Positions 1 through 11,776 of a stretch of 64,000 nt of DNA are shown piece by piece. This DNA is from Ulota crispa. Lineage: Eukaryota; Streptophyta; Bryopsida; Orthotrichales; Orthotrichaceae. The first letter of the stretch is position 1; the number at the start of each line of letters is the position of its first letter. The notes beneath the pieces are model-generated. The model was not told where the DNA came from, made no database searches, and saw nothing but the letters and a program-made list of their open reading frames with translations. The translations under genes were made by a program, and so were the position numbers. The stretch covers positions 12,268,409-12,332,408 of the forward strand of contig OY987250.1 in assembly GCA_963920765.1 (NCBI GenBank), read 5' to 3'.

Positions 1-689
1 CAAACAAAGGGACATATGGTAGGAGGTCCATAAACATATCATTTAAACCTGCCTAACTCATCAATGATTATAATAGATATTTGAAGGAACATGTTACACA
101 TTTCTAGATAGGGAATGTATTTAAAACATGGTTGTTTTTGGGGCCTCTTACCTTAGACCAAGCCTCATCTCAAATTCTTGAAGTATTTTTGGCATAATGC
201 AAGGTCAAAGAAGTTGGCCACATTTATGTGGTCAATAATAAACAACAAGGGTAGTCACACCTTCTTCATCCCATTTTCACTCTTTAGAAAATGGAGACAT
301 GCCACTCTCTTTTTAATTTGCAGAGGTCTCGTTTTTTGAAAATTGAGAAGTTTTTTTCTTCATTTTAAAAAAAAAAAAAATGAGCATGACAAAGATTTTG
401 TATGCGAAGTGAAATTTTTCCCAATGCATCTCTTTTTCTTATGGATCTTCTTGCTTTCATCCTCTTTGTAGTTGGAGACCTTAATTGAATATCATTCAAA
501 ACAATAAGTTGAATCAAGCCGTTTGATGTTTATTTTGGTTTTACTTCTACGTTTTTTAAATTTAATGAAAATTATTTTCTTTTACTTTGAACTATATACA
601 AATCAACGTCATTACTATATAATTTTTGTTTTCGTTTTTCATTTTTCTTAGAAAAATACTTTGTTTCACCAAGCTTTCTCTTGAAAAGG
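1..689. other. A+T-rich 5' flank of RING copy 1
   Basis: No gene is visible. From about 530 onward this flank is recognisably similar to the flank of RING copy 2 (minus strand, about 41.7-41.9 kb), including the stretch just before the start codon that reads 'tttgtttcaccaagc'. A pyrimidine-rich tract ending in TTTTCTTAG at about 643-651 could be a splice acceptor or simply chance. The first 500 bases show no feature I can name. Confidence 0.4.
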
Positions 690-1034
690 ATGGCTCATCT
701 AAAGAATCCAATTCAATCAAGTCTCAAGCAATCGATGGATATTTTAGGTGCCAAAAAAAATTGTAATATATGCTTTGACAATGCAAAATCTATGCATATC
801 ACGAAATGCAAGCAGTTGTTTTGCAAGCCATGCATTAAAGGATGGATAAAAACTCAACATAAACAACATAGAAGGGCAACTTGTCCAATATGTCGCCATT
901 TATTGAAAAATAGGACAAGAGGCATGGAAGTTCATCACAATAATCATGAAGATGAGAGATTGGAAAGAAATGATCATCCATGGATTATTCTCATGGGCGA
1001 ACTAGATAAACTATTTAGTATGCTTAACCCTTAA
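690..1034 (+). CDS. Small RING-finger protein, copy 1 (degenerate ligand set)
   Basis: A 114-residue frame from ATG at 690. It has a C3HC4-type RING at about residues 25-68: C25-x2-C28, C40, C45-x2-C48 and C65-x2-C68. RING proteins usually act as E3 ubiquitin ligases. The position expected to hold the zinc-binding His (residue 42, in C-K-[H]-L-F-C) is Gln here, although it is His in both sister copies (minus strand at 41.5 and 52.0 kb). This copy also has a three-residue insertion between the two halves of the RING. The last residues and the stop come from the end of a transposable element that begins at 1024, so the original C-terminus is cut off. A real gene family is clear. Whether this copy makes a working protein is doubtful; the frame is otherwise open. 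Confidence 0.55.
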   Translation: MAHLKNPIQSSLKQSMDILGAKKNCNICFDNAKSMHITKCKQLFCKPCIKGWIKTQHKQHRRATCPICRHLLKNRTRGMEVHHNNHEDERLERNDHPWIILMGELDKLFSMLNP

Positions 1035-1389
1035 AGACAGATGGATCACTGTGGCTTGTCCTGCCTGTAGCACTCTATAGTGTTTTGCACATGGGTACGA
1101 GTAGTATTGCTTCAAAAAGTTGGAAAAGTCAACAGTGCATGGTGCCCTCATGAAAATTGCAAGAAGGGCAGCTTGGGAGCTAACACCATGTTTTTGAATC
1201 TTATCACAATTTGGATTACAAAAAAAAATGAATGCATCTCACGAGGTAATTTTTTGTCTTCCATGATGGACCATGTGTTTATGGTCACTTCTGAAAAAAA
1301 TCAGATGTAAAACAACTTTTTTCTGAACCACATAATCTTTTTTCAGAGCCGGAGGACGTTTTTCGTCCTCCTTGACATTTAGGGGTTAA
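1024..1389. mobile_element. TTAA-flanked MITE, family B, copy 1
   Basis: Starts TTAACCCTTAAAGACAG and ends GACATTTAGGGGTTAA. About 360 bp, with no coding capacity. The interior matches inverted copies at 27516-27874 and 19268-19630, for example the shared run 'aattttcatgagggcacca' in the opposite sense. It is inserted at the 3' end of RING copy 1 and supplies its stop codon. Confidence 0.85.
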
Positions 1390-3560
1390 ATTATTAGGCA
1401 ACAAAATAATGATGTACATATTTGCATAGGTAATTTATTAAATTACTGTTGTACCTTCTATTATTGCTGTGTATAGTATGTCAACTTTAAAAAGGAAATA
1501 AACTTTACATGTTTGGTTGAAATTGGCTAGAAGTGCAAAAAGAGAAAGTCCTAAATTTATATCAGTTTGTTTTTTTTATTGGATAACTTTTCAAAAAGAG
1601 TTGTATAAAAAGAAATTGATATGTGCACACCTGGGTTGATATGTGCACACTAGTTTTTTTTTTTGGGCCTCATGAGGCCACCCTGTCAGAAATTGGACCA
1701 ATGTTCCTCTCTTCCTCTCAGAATTCTCCAGTCCTGGGAGGACATGTGGCTTCCGGTAGGTGAAAAAAAACACTGATGTACACCCAAGGGATAATTTTTT
1801 TAGATTTCTACCATGAAAAAGCTGAAATTGAGAAATTTGAATTCAAGTTTGGACTCAAAGACCATGATTTAGTTTAGAAGCTTAAAAGAAAGTTGCAATT
1901 GAACAACACCCAATGAAAAAGCTTAGCTAGGGGGAAAAGTGTTACTTTTACTTTGTTTATAAAAATAGATAAGCTTTTTCATTGGGTACTATTCAATTGC
2001 AACCTTTTTTATGGTTCTAGACTAAATCATGGTTTCTAAGTTCAAACTGGTGTTTGATGGTAGAAATCTATAAATTACCCCCAAGGGTTTGTGCATATAT
2101 TAACCCCGGTGTGCACGTATCAATTCCCAAAATGGAATGTGTTAATTACATAGTATGTATACTGAAATGCAATATAAGTTATTACAAAATATGATGTTAT
2201 TGTAATTTTTTTTAATTGATTTGGTCAATAATGACAAATCTAGTGATACATACAAGTTTGATGTGCCAAAATTTACTTTTGTTTTGTTGTTTGGTTGGTT
2301 TGTTCACTAGTATGGGTACATGAAAAACATGAAACAATAGATCTTTCATTGTTTTTAAGTTCAAGAAAAAAACTCAACACTTGTATTTTACTTGTATTTA
2401 TTGTGTGTGGTATTTCACATGAAAATAACATTTGCTTTAATGTTCACAAGAATCCAAGCTAACATCTTTTTTGGCAAAAACTAGTTTCACTTAAGTTTGG
2501 CATCAGGTGTAAAGCAATTGAATGTAAGGGCATCATCCATCTAGCTCTCTAAATGACTCACCAAATATATTGCTCTCTTTTGTAAAAAGTGTGATTACTA
2601 TCATTGGAAGCATATGCAAAATTTTTTTAAATAAATAAAATAACGTATGGAATTGAGAATTGAATGATAAAAATGAAGCACATTGAAAAGAAGTTAAAAG
2701 ATAAAAGAGACAACAAATCAAGCTTTAAAAGGGAATTTATGGTAATGGCATACCAAATTTTCAAAATTTGATGTGCCATTACCTTGGATAGTGTATTGTT
2801 TGATATGCTACTTTTTAAGATTGCATCAAAGAATCTTGAAGAAATTCAGTGAATGAAAATACCTTGTCTCTATACTCAAGAGACGTGCTTTGAACTTCTC
2901 ATCCTCCAAAATAGGTGTCGGAAATTAATGAATCTTGATTTTGAATTAAAAAGACAATATCTTCATAAAAATAGAGAATGTAAATGTGTATCATAAAAGA
3001 TAAACAAATATACAAAAATCGTTGATTGATCCATATTTGTCTTAAAAATATACAGTTATTAGTTTGCTAAGAAAAAAAATCATAATTTGCCTCTTGTAGA
3101 ACAAATGAGATATCTCAAAAAAGAATAAAAATATTACACAAATCAACTTCCCTACTTTTTTAACTTTGGATGCGGATTTCAATATAACAGTAGTTTTGCT
3201 CTACCAAACGTTTATGTAATTTAATTACGCACCTCAAATAAAGCACCAATTTTTATGGAAATACAGGGATATCCATCATCAAATTCCTCATTAAAAGCAC
3301 GTTAAAATTGTGTCAAGAGATAAATTTCAAACACAAAAGAGATGTGCGTTACTTATATAATCACAATATTTTGGATCAAAACATATTTTCGAATTTCTTT
3401 TGAGATAAAATGTGTGTTTGGGTTTATTTAAAAAATTCATTTATTTGCAAATATATAACATTAAACAATTAGTAATTCAGTACAAATGCTCACTAACGAA
3501 TGTACTAATGCTTAAATGATGATACTAAAAAAATGTACTTTACCAATTGTAAAAAATGTC
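1390..3560. repeat. Segmental duplication arm, inverted relative to 49.5-51.8 kb
   Basis: Downstream flank of RING copy 1. Stretches at about 1400-1610, 2160-2330, 2380-2530 and 2880-3560 match, in reverse complement and in reversed order, stretches at about 51545-51760, 51340-51540, 51184-51340 and 49500-50790. Examples are the runs around 'attaatgaatcttgattttg' and 'ttcacaagaatccaagctaa'. No gene is visible. The MITE at 1613-2128 interrupts it. Confidence 0.7.
1613..2128. mobile_element. Fold-back MITE, family I, copy 1
   Basis: Long imperfect inverted repeat. The left end reads 'aaattgatatgtgcacacc' and the right end 'gtgcacgtatcaattccc'. The arms meet at a central palindrome where 'caatgaaaaagcttagct' is answered by 'agataagctttttcattg'. 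A sister copy lies at 40715-41129. Both sit in the downstream flanks of RING copies but at slightly different points, so they are separate insertions. Confidence 0.75.
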
Positions 3561-4772
3561 TTCAATGTTTACAAACTTTGCATAGACATGGAAGTTTGCC
3601 CTTTGTGGTTGAAGTCTTAAAATTCTTGAGGACGCATCTAGATTCTTCATTTGACCATTAGTAACATGCCAACTTCTATATATGAAAATGGACTATTTCA
3701 TGAAGAAATGGGAACTAAAATTTTGAATTCTGAGAAATTTAAAGCCCATATTTTGTAATTTTAGCCATACACCTTCCTTGTAGATAATCCAAAGAATTAA
3801 GAAAACATACCATTTGCAAAAAAAATAGTTCATGGAGATATACAAACATTATGGTGTGAACAATTTTTTTGAGATCAAGGTTGTTACTTAGGGCGAGATT
3901 TTGCTATCAGACAGCTTTGGCGGTGTTACATACCTCCCTAGGTCTGTAACTTCAATCATCCAAATACTAACATAAAATAACAATCTATCCATAAAAAATA
4001 TAACAACCACAAGGAGCTCAACCACCCGACCATAGAGAGAGATGAATTCCCAACAAGAATTAATCTCCTCACCCTCCAAGCTCCATCTTATCAATCTTTT
4101 CATGAAAATTAGAATTACTATAACTAGTTTTATCTTTCTATCTTTAACATTCATCTCCAACCCTTTGCTAAGGTAAAAGTCTTAGTTATATTCTAAATAT
4201 AACTCATATCAAATCTCATCTTTTACTTGGAGTTGTCTAGCTCCAAGTTCCACTCTTTATCTTGTCATCAATTGTACATCTTAACACTTATCATCTAGTA
4301 TTCATCCTAACACTTATCATCTAGTGTTCATTTTGACACTTATCATTCAGTGTTCATCTTGATACTTGTCATCAAGTCATTTTGATAGTTGTTATCAAAG
4401 GTACATCATGTACCCTTGTCCTCAAGTGTACATCCCATACACTTGTCATCCAAATGGAGTTGTCTAACTCCAATGCATAAATCCATCATCCAAAGATGTC
4501 ATTCTTCTAGCCTTTGCAACTTATCTACTAATTCACAATTTCTAGTAAATTAGTTCCTCACCAATTGTTTAACTATTAATTCACAAACCGTTGTGAATTA
4601 ATTCATTCATCAAATTTTCATCCATCCTCGATGGTTTAATTACTAATTCACAATTTATTATGAATTAGTTCATCCCTCAATCAATCATCCATCAAGGGTC
4701 ATGACAGGCGGACACACAAAAATGACATCACAGACAAACAGACATGTCCTCTCTTGTTTTTTAGGACTTTTT
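3561..4772. other. Gene-free A+T-rich stretch with a short tandem repeat
   Basis: No supported gene. A degenerate tandem repeat of about 26 bp (unit like 'acttatcatctagtgttcat') runs from about 4280 to 4400. It is followed at 4530-4690 by three spaced repeats of 'actaattcacaa...gaattagttcatc'. Confidence 0.5.
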
Positions 4773-5035
4773 TAGGGTTTTGACCTTAAAAAAGAAAGAA
4801 TCAAAGCACTATTTTTTTCATTTTTATTATGTGATATGACATTAAATCCACATTGTGACTTCATGTTGGCAACAATGAATGTCACTAGCATGCATAAAGT
4901 AAGTTTTTTCCATCAATTTTAATTAATTTTTGAAGTCAACTATGAGTTGACTACATTGGGTGGACATGAGCTCAATTGGGCACTTTAGGTCGATGGGCAA
5001 GCGGACTGACTGGCAGTCTAGTGTGACAACCATGC
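4773..5035. repeat. Dispersed repeat U, copy 1
   Basis: Matches 25128-25383 in the same orientation. Shared runs include 'ttgtgacttcatgttggcaa' against 'tttgacttcatgttggtaac', and the end 'gtgacaaccatg' against 'gcgacaaccatg'. Type unknown. Confidence 0.65.
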
Positions 5036-5450
5036 TTGAAATGACACTTCAAATAAGATGTCCAAAAAAATCCCCACTTTTCTAAATACTAGGTACATCC
5101 TAATGAAGGGTTAAGTTATAGGCCAAAAATGTGAAACCCTCCTGATTTCAGCCTTTCTAAAGGCATCCTTAGTCTACCCAGGCATAAAAGCCGCTACATC
5201 AATCTTGATCTATTAATAGGAGATAGTTCGTCACAGAAAAATTATATGGTTTGAAGGTCATGAAAATTTCATTCTAAAAACATAATAAATTTTTGGTTTG
5301 GACATTGCATGAATTAGATATATTAGATATCACATCAAATATTAGCTAACTTCCAAAAAACTTACAGGCCTCTCCAAATCAAGCCTAAATAAGGAAGTTT
5401 TAGTAAAGTGGACGGCAAATATACCAACTCCTCTACTAAAATTTCCTTAT

Positions 5451-7364
5451 TTAACCCCTAAAGGCCCAAGCCCTTTTTTTGTGACAGTCACCAAAAACTG
5501 CCACTTTTGGGGAAATGAGTAGAATGGTAGGAAAAAACTATTTTTTGGAAATCTAACCACAAGTTCTTGCCCTACACTATGGGAGGTATTTCTAGGGAAA
5601 AAAAATCAGCTCATTCTAGATGTAGAAGAGTGAGATATTGACATTTGAAATGAAAAAAAAAAAATTCCTTGTTGCCCAGAAATTTCAGAAGCCTTTGACA
5701 TCTCCTATGTTAACCCCTAAAGGACCAGGCCCTTTTCTTTGTGAAAAACACTAAAAATTGCCACTTTTGGTGGGATGAAAGGAATGGTAATTTTTATTTT
5801 TTATTTTTTTGAAATCTAACCGTAAGATCTTGCTCTAGACAATATGAGGTACTTGGGAAAAAATGAGCTTATTCCAAATGAAAAGGAGTGAGATATTTAC
5901 ATGTGAAGTGAAGAAAAAAGTTTATTTTTGTACTGCCTAAAAATTTCAGAAGCCATTGACCAATCCTATATCAAAAAATTTGCTCTACGGAAAGTTGAGG
6001 TTTTTTTTTCCATGTAAAAGACCAAGTTAGGAATGTGTGGGATAATATTCAAATCAATTGGAACTATACAACACATAGAAAAAAATTAGTAAGTAAAAAG
6101 AAGTAGAGAATGAGTCAAAACACTAAATTGTTAAGAATTTAATTATTAAAATGAAAAATGCAAATCCCAAAGGTTATAATGTTGTGATAAACAATCTACA
6201 TCCTAACTTTGGTTTTGTTTTTTTTCCAAAATAATGAAAATTGAGTAAAATAAAGGACTTCAAAGTTTATTTTAGAGTAGAAAACCTAGAACTGCCCGCA
6301 AACAAAAACTCCTCATAACTTTCATCTCATCTATCAAAATTGAATGATTCAAAGCTCCCCACATCTATGTAAGTCTAAAAAACCTATTTTAGATTTTTAT
6401 TTGAAAAAATTGAAAATTTTAAAGAAGTTTTTGGCTGCCCGGGGAGCACCATTTTCCAGATTTTCATGCATGACTTTTTCAATAAATGTCGGAATGAAGA
6501 AAAAATTACATTCCCATGTAGATCTTTGAATTCCTCACCTTCAATAAAAGTTTCAGAAAATCACACAAAGTGGTTTAGCCATAGGTACTAAGGTACATGC
6601 CCAAAATCCCATTTGTCCTCCAAAGGGACAATGGTCCTTTAGGGGTTAAAAATATTGCTCTATGCAAAGCTGAGGTTTTTTTTTTTCCCCCATGTAGAAG
6701 ACCAAGTTAGGTAAGTGCGGTAGAATTTTCAAATGAATTGGAGGTGTGAATCATACTTTGTAAAATCTTGCAATTCTTTAAGGGCATGAATTTGCAAATA
6801 CACTAGGCAAAATTGGAGGATATATGTAAAATTCAGAAATTTGAATTATTGTGGACCAAATGGTGAAAACCAAGGAATCTTAGTCCACTACAACTTGGAA
6901 AAAAATAGAGTCAAAAAACAAATACATAAACCACTCAATAAAGTAAAGCACCAAATTTTACAAAGGGCAAAAGGAATTGGGAGGTTTGAGAATTGGGAGT
7001 CCCATACTCCATACCTACCCGCAAACTAAAACTTCTCATAACTTTCATCTCATCAATTTGAATAGAATGGTTCAAATCTTCTCAAATATACACAAATCTT
7101 AAGAACCAATTTCAAATTTTTATCTTAAAAAATGCAATTTTTTATATTTTTTGGGCTGCCTAGTTCTCCCTTGTTTTTTAATTATTCATGCATAAATTCT
7201 TCAATAAATGTCGGAAGGAAGAAAAAATTAAATGCCCGCTTAGGTCTTTGAATTCCCTACCTTCAATAAATGTTTTAGTAAATCTCACAAAGTAGTTTAG
7301 CTGTAAGTACATGCCCAAAACCCCACTTGGCCCCCGACGGACCACTTGGGTCTTTAGGGGTTAA
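5451..7364. mobile_element. TTAA-flanked element, family A, copy 1 (outer)
   Basis: Begins TTAACCCCTAAAGGCCC and ends GGGTCTTTAGGGGTTAA. It contains a complete second family A element at 5710-6649. Without that insert it is about 975 bp, the usual family length. No transposase frame is present; the 61- and 62-residue frames inside are noncoding repeat. Confidence 0.85.
5710..6649. mobile_element. TTAA-flanked element, family A, copy 2 (nested)
   Basis: Begins TTAACCCCTAAAGGACC and ends GGTCCTTTAGGGGTTAA. It sits inside the outer family A copy at 'ctcctatg|TTAA|aaatattgctc'. The uninterrupted paralogue at about 44897 reads 'ctcctatattaaaaaaattgctc', which gives the empty site and shows that TTAA was duplicated. 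Its interior is close to the element at 58683-59618 in the opposite sense. Confidence 0.9.
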
Positions 7365-7707
7365 GCTTGATTTGGAGAGGCCTCTAAATTTTTTGGAAGT
7401 TAGCTAATATTTGATGTGATATATCTAGATCATGCAATGTCCAAACCAAAAATTTATTGCACTTTTAGAATGGAAATTTTCATGCTCTTCAAATCATATA
7501 ATTTTTGCATGATTAACTACTTGCTATTAATAGATCAAGATTGATGTAGCGGCCTTTATGCCGAGGTGGACTAAGGATGCTTTAAGGGGTAGTGCCACTA
7601 GTGAGTAGTCCCAACTCCCAAATATTAAACAACTTCTAGTACGGGGCAATCGGCAGATTAGCTAGCTAGCACAGCTAACGGATGTGACAAACACAACTCA
7701 CTTGCTT

Positions 7708-8038
7708 TAAGAGCAGCTCCACAGGTGACTCCAACATGCTCAAAGTAGATGAAACGTGCTCTGGGCCCTCTCAAAATCCTTTCTTGGCACTATGTCCTGT
7801 CGATTGTTGTGTCTAGCAAGGGCCCTTCAAGCCACTATTCATGCATTCATTGTTCACCTTAAGTTTAGTGAGCTTTATCTTCTATTTTCCTTGATAAGTG
7901 ATCAACTGCTTATTTATGGGATGTGTTGGAGTGAGAGGCCACCTTTTTGAAGAACATGGGTGGAGATACAGGGACTTGAGGGCCGGCCAAAATAGATGGA
8001 AAACTTTGAAAGAGTCCGGACAGGTGGAGATGCTCTAA
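7708..8038. mobile_element. MITE, family H, copy 1
   Basis: Inverted ends TTAAGAGCAGCTCCACAGG and CAGGTGGAGATGCTCTAA bound about 330 bp. A looser relative lies at 14617-14889. No coding content. Confidence 0.6.
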
Positions 8039-8604
8039 GCTCTGCAAGGTTGCAAAGCGCCATTGCAAAGCGCCAGTTACGGAGAGCAATTCAAAGATCA
8101 AAGCTGACCGAGTGGTAATGAAACAGCACAGTCACGCTTTAATGAGCCCCTGTAAACCACAACGCCAAGTCCAAAACTTAATGGCAACTTATACTGGTCA
8201 TTTTTTCCTCTGTGAATTATATTTCATATGAACTTTTATCCAATTTTAACCCCTTTGAACCACCATATACAGTTCAAATGTAGACATTCAGGATGTAGTA
8301 AACCATCTTGCCTTCATCAAAGTCCCGGCTCTAAAAGATGAGCTCTTCCATGTACAATTGTGGCATGTAAAAACTTGGTGATAACATATCAGACTACTCT
8401 GTTCATGTACAATTTTTGCATTTGTTACCATCTCCATACCCGTCCTGATTATCAGAACTTCGTACAGATAATACAAAGTTCGATTTTGGCGTCTCACCGA
8501 TTTGGCGCTTCGAAGCATGCCGGTGACATTTTGGAGGTTGTGAAAATCAGCGGCAATGGATAATAAATAAAGCACAACAAGTACCAGGTCAAGCAGCACC
8601 AACC
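8039..8604. other. Stretch downstream of the FRO pseudogene, no feature
   Basis: Unique-looking sequence. I looked here on the minus strand for the last FRO exon, which normally carries a conserved Cys-Gly-Pro near the C-terminus, and did not find it. Confidence 0.4.
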
Positions 8605-9941
8605 TTGGAATTGCGGCCTGGTGCCTTCGACAACAACGCAGTTGTCCAATAAATCACTCTCCACGTTTCCCTCGAGGTCCGTCACCCGCGCCATTTTTAC
8701 CGCCTGTCCGTCTCCAGCGGCATCGCTGTGTCCGTTCCAGGCAGCACAAGTGCGAGCAATCCAGAGTAAGATGACGGAGCCTCCGCAGATGACGATCCCC
8801 ACGAACAAGCTCACGAAATGCAACACCGATTCCTCGGCGATGGAGAACTTCTTCCCCTTTTTGAGCAGCTTGGGGGACGACACGTAGTTGTACAGCAGGG
8901 CGTGCATGAGCACGAACCCGATCGACGAATCCATGATGAGGGCCAGCATTCACAGATTCTGGTACTAGTTCACCGTGACATTCCGTTGCGGCGTCTCTCG
9001 CCCTTCTCGGGACTCAGCGGGAACGGCTTCGCTCCATAGTCCACCATGGCTGTTTCCGTGGGCGGCATCTCTCCTCCCAACGCTTCTCCGGTCACGTACG
9101 CTCGGATGCTGAGGTTCAAGCCGCCCGCTTTCGAGGTTCCATTGTACGAGTAGCCGGGGTAGATCTGTGCGGGTTTGATTGTCTTCAGCGTCTCCAGCTC
9201 CGACCTTCTCCTGACGCACCACACGAAGTGCACATTCGTGAGGAGCCCGTCTTGGAGTAGTTCGTAACGAGTCAGCAGGTCTTTGATTATGGCCAGGAAT
9301 GGTGTCACTCCCGCTCCACCCGCCACCAGCAGCAGATTCTTGTACCTGAACAAGAGGCTCATCATCACATGATCACTTGCTCGTATGCCCGAATTCGTCA
9401 AAATGGCGTATTACAGAGCTTCAAGACATTCTATCAAGCTTTAGAATCTAAGGCCGATTTTCAGTTTCAGTCGAGCAAGTTTCGGATTGAACTCTGCTCA
9501 TGCACAAATCCAAACAGTTCTGAATTTCGACATGTATTCTGAGATGGAAAAGGGCCGAAGGGATGGAAGCTAGGCGTATTTGCGGCTGTGGTGCGGACCT
9601 AAGGAAGTAGTTTGATTCGTGGCCAGAAGTACCTTCCGCATGGACATTGGTGACGGCGAGCGGGCAGCCGCTTGCCTTGGCAGACTGAGCGTTGATATTG
9701 TCGTGAAGGCGATGAGTCCAGTCGCCGAGGGGCTTCACGTAGACAGTCACCTCATTGGAATCGTGAAGCGTGCTAGACGCTGTGCTGAACGGATGCCACT
9801 GTATGTAGCCGTGAGATCCCAGGAATTAATGTTGAGGTGTATGAAACTGAGAGCGTTGTACTTCAATCCCGGTACGAGTGCCATCGGTGCCAGCAGCCAC
9901 CGCTTGAGAGTACATGACCGCCGCTTCAGACGATCGACCAA
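8605..9941 (-). pseudogene. FRO: Ferric-chelate reductase (FRO family) pseudogene, 3' part
   Basis: FRO proteins are plasma- or organelle-membrane flavocytochromes that move electrons from NADPH through FAD and haem to Fe(III) chelates. On the minus strand the FAD-binding motif Q-W-H-P-F-S is at about 9785-9803, followed by V-Y-V-K-P-L-G-D-W. An exon ends at 9599 (AG|GT, after G-H-E-S-N-Y-F-L). A 253-bp intron (9346-9598) follows, and the next exon begins Y-K-N-L-L-L-V-A-G-G-A-G-V-T-P-F, the NADPH-binding segment. Later come two hydrophobic spans typical of the FRO C-terminus (about 8715-8945). Lesions: a frameshift just before QWHPF (about 9797-9806), another near 8970-9010, and stops TAG at 8965-8967 and TGA at 8950-8952. 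The latter falls where the family often has Trp. The N-terminal haem-binding membrane domain and the last exon are missing. Codons are G+C-rich, unlike the surroundings. The alternative, a gene with tiny unusual introns, is less likely. Confidence 0.85.
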
Positions 9942-11075
9942 TGCTCCGGCACCTTCAGCTCATCACGATCCCTGGCTGGTGCTGGCTATGGTTGCAGTTG
10001 CAGTTGTAACATAGAGTATCTCCTGCAGCTCATTAAAACAGCCTTTGTGTTCAATCTCTAATGGTTTATTGTATTACTTGTTGATGTGCAGGAGCGGGAC
10101 CTTTTAGGCTTGGTCATTTTCATTTCAAATTTGAGATTTCTCTAGACCCCCTTCACGATCCCTTCCAAGCATTGTCCACACATTGTTTAGGCTGCAACGC
10201 TAGACGTATCCTTACAATTTGTTAAACCCTCAAACCTTCCAAACTACGGAAAACATCATGCCTTGTTGCACTACTTGCTGCTCCCTTCCTTCCAAACTTA
10301 GTTTACAGGCGCTTCTCTAAACGTGCTGCAGGAGACTCATGTCCATCTCCGTTACGTCGACATCCAAAAACGTACAGTTGTCGGATTGGACCTGTGCTCA
10401 ATCATCGTGCCGAAATCTGTTGCAGGCCAATATCGAATAATATTCGGATTAGCAAGCAGCTGGCTGAATTGACACGGAATAGGTCACCATCGATCGCTGA
10501 CATGATCGGATGATCCAATAATTTAGTTGCACCGCACCGCATTTCATACGCATCGATGGTATTTGGGAGATGCCTGGTCTGGCGCAGCTTTCCACCTGGA
10601 GCATTGCAGGCAAAAGCCCCTCCTCGGCCCCTCCCAGCTGCGTTTACAGAAGCTCTTTGTCTGTCTCTGTTTCAACTGTTTGTCCGATCATTTCAAGCGT
10701 TTTTGTCCCGCTGATGTCATCGTTTTTGTCCGTCTGACGTCCAACATCTAATCAGTTGCAAATGAAAGCGACAAACATAACAAAACTTAAGTAAAAATAT
10801 ATTTAACTGGTAATTCTATACCATGATCAAACCGTAACAGCGTAAAGAGCCCGTATATTATATGGCATGTAAATTTTTACGTCACAGCGTAAGTTCACTA
10901 ACTTGACGTTTGAGTTCTCAGACGCTGGTAAGTTCTGGTATGGTAGAACTGAAGGTGGTCTAAGCTTAAGTCTTAGTTTGCAGAGCTTTGCGTGAGCCAT
11001 TGACTGTAACAATTGTGCCGCTCTGAACGGCCTCTGGAGTCTGGATTCGACCATTCAGGATTTAGGAAAGGGCAT
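9942..11075. other. G+C-richer former genic DNA, no recognisable gene
   Basis: Upstream of the FRO remnant. I found no earlier FRO exons on the minus strand. A stretch at about 10146-10183 ('cccccttcacgatccctt...') matches 46486-46523, so part of it belongs to a dispersed repeat. The short frames here have no recognisable motif. Confidence 0.5.
10146..10183. repeat. Dispersed G+C-rich repeat V, copy 1
   Basis: About 38 bp nearly the same as 46486-46523: 'cccccttcacg', then 'tccc', then 'caagca', then 'tg(t)tc(c)acaca'. Both copies lie in G+C-richer islands without a recognisable gene. Its nature is unknown. Confidence 0.5.
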
Positions 11076-11776
11076 ACGCGATATTCATTAATTTGGGAAA
11101 AAATCGCAATTTTGGGACTTTTGGACTTTAGGTCTTTTAGAATTGAAGGAATTATCAAAAAGTTCAATGGAAATCACCAAAATATTCTCTCAAATACAAA
11201 ATTCAATATCCTCAAAATCCATTTTGGGAAAGAACACTATATTTGTTAATTTGGGAAAAATACTTTCCCAAAACAAAACATATTTTGGGTACTAAAGTTT
11301 GCATTTGTGAAAATCCTAATGATTTAAATTGAGAACGCCATATTCGTTAATTTGGGACTAAAAGCCCATTTTGGGACTAAGCTAGGTTTAAGGTAATCAC
11401 CTTAAACCGGGTTTTAGGTTTAAGCAGCGTTTTTTTTTGTACACATGCCCTCACCTAAGAGGAGGAATTTGTGAGGGACAAAATCTTAGTGGCTCAAACT
11501 GAATTTGATACCTTCAAATCTGGCATTTAAACGGTTTAAGGTAATTTTTTGGGTTGAAGATGAACTGCGATTTGGGAATTGCGTTTTCCCAATTTATTAA
11601 ATATGGAGTTTGAGATTTCTGATAATTCATCAAAAGATTTCATCATTGATGTAAGATCTTGAAGAAATCATCATAAAATTCAGTCTAAAAATCACCTAAA
11701 AAGAAAAAACCCTTTAAAATGAAAAACTCAGAAGTCCCACAAATGATTTTTTTTGCAAATTAACAAATATTGAATT
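11076..11776. mobile_element. Nested cluster of family E MITEs
   Basis: The outer element runs from 'gatattcattaatttggg' (about 11081) to 'aaattaacaaatattgaat' (about 11756). Its two halves match the left and right halves of the intact element at 52955-53209. Further family E ends lie inside, at about 11236 ('ctatatttgttaatttggg') and 11334. Confidence 0.7.
11334..11610. mobile_element. Family E MITE (inner copy)
   Basis: Inverted ends AACGCCATATTCGTTAATT and AATTTATTAAATATGGAGTT. The interior holds the family motif 'gaggaggaatttgtgaggg'. Confidence 0.75.

Larger units (their letters stand above)
5155..7585. mobile_element. Fold-back element that hosts two TTAA elements
   Basis: The arms at about 5155-5390 and 7365-7585 are inverted copies of each other of about 230 bp. 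Both carry 'gctacatcaatcttgatcta' (left arm forward, right arm reversed) and 'cctctccaaatcaagc'. The original loop held a smaller inverted repeat, 'aaggaagttttag' against 'ctaaaatttcctt'. A TTAA element (5451-7364) is inserted between that loop and the right arm. Confidence 0.75.

Noticed and set aside
8621-9039. Plus-strand frames opposite the FRO remnant
   Set aside because: Shadows of the G+C-rich minus-strand exons; the minus-strand frames carry the family motifs.
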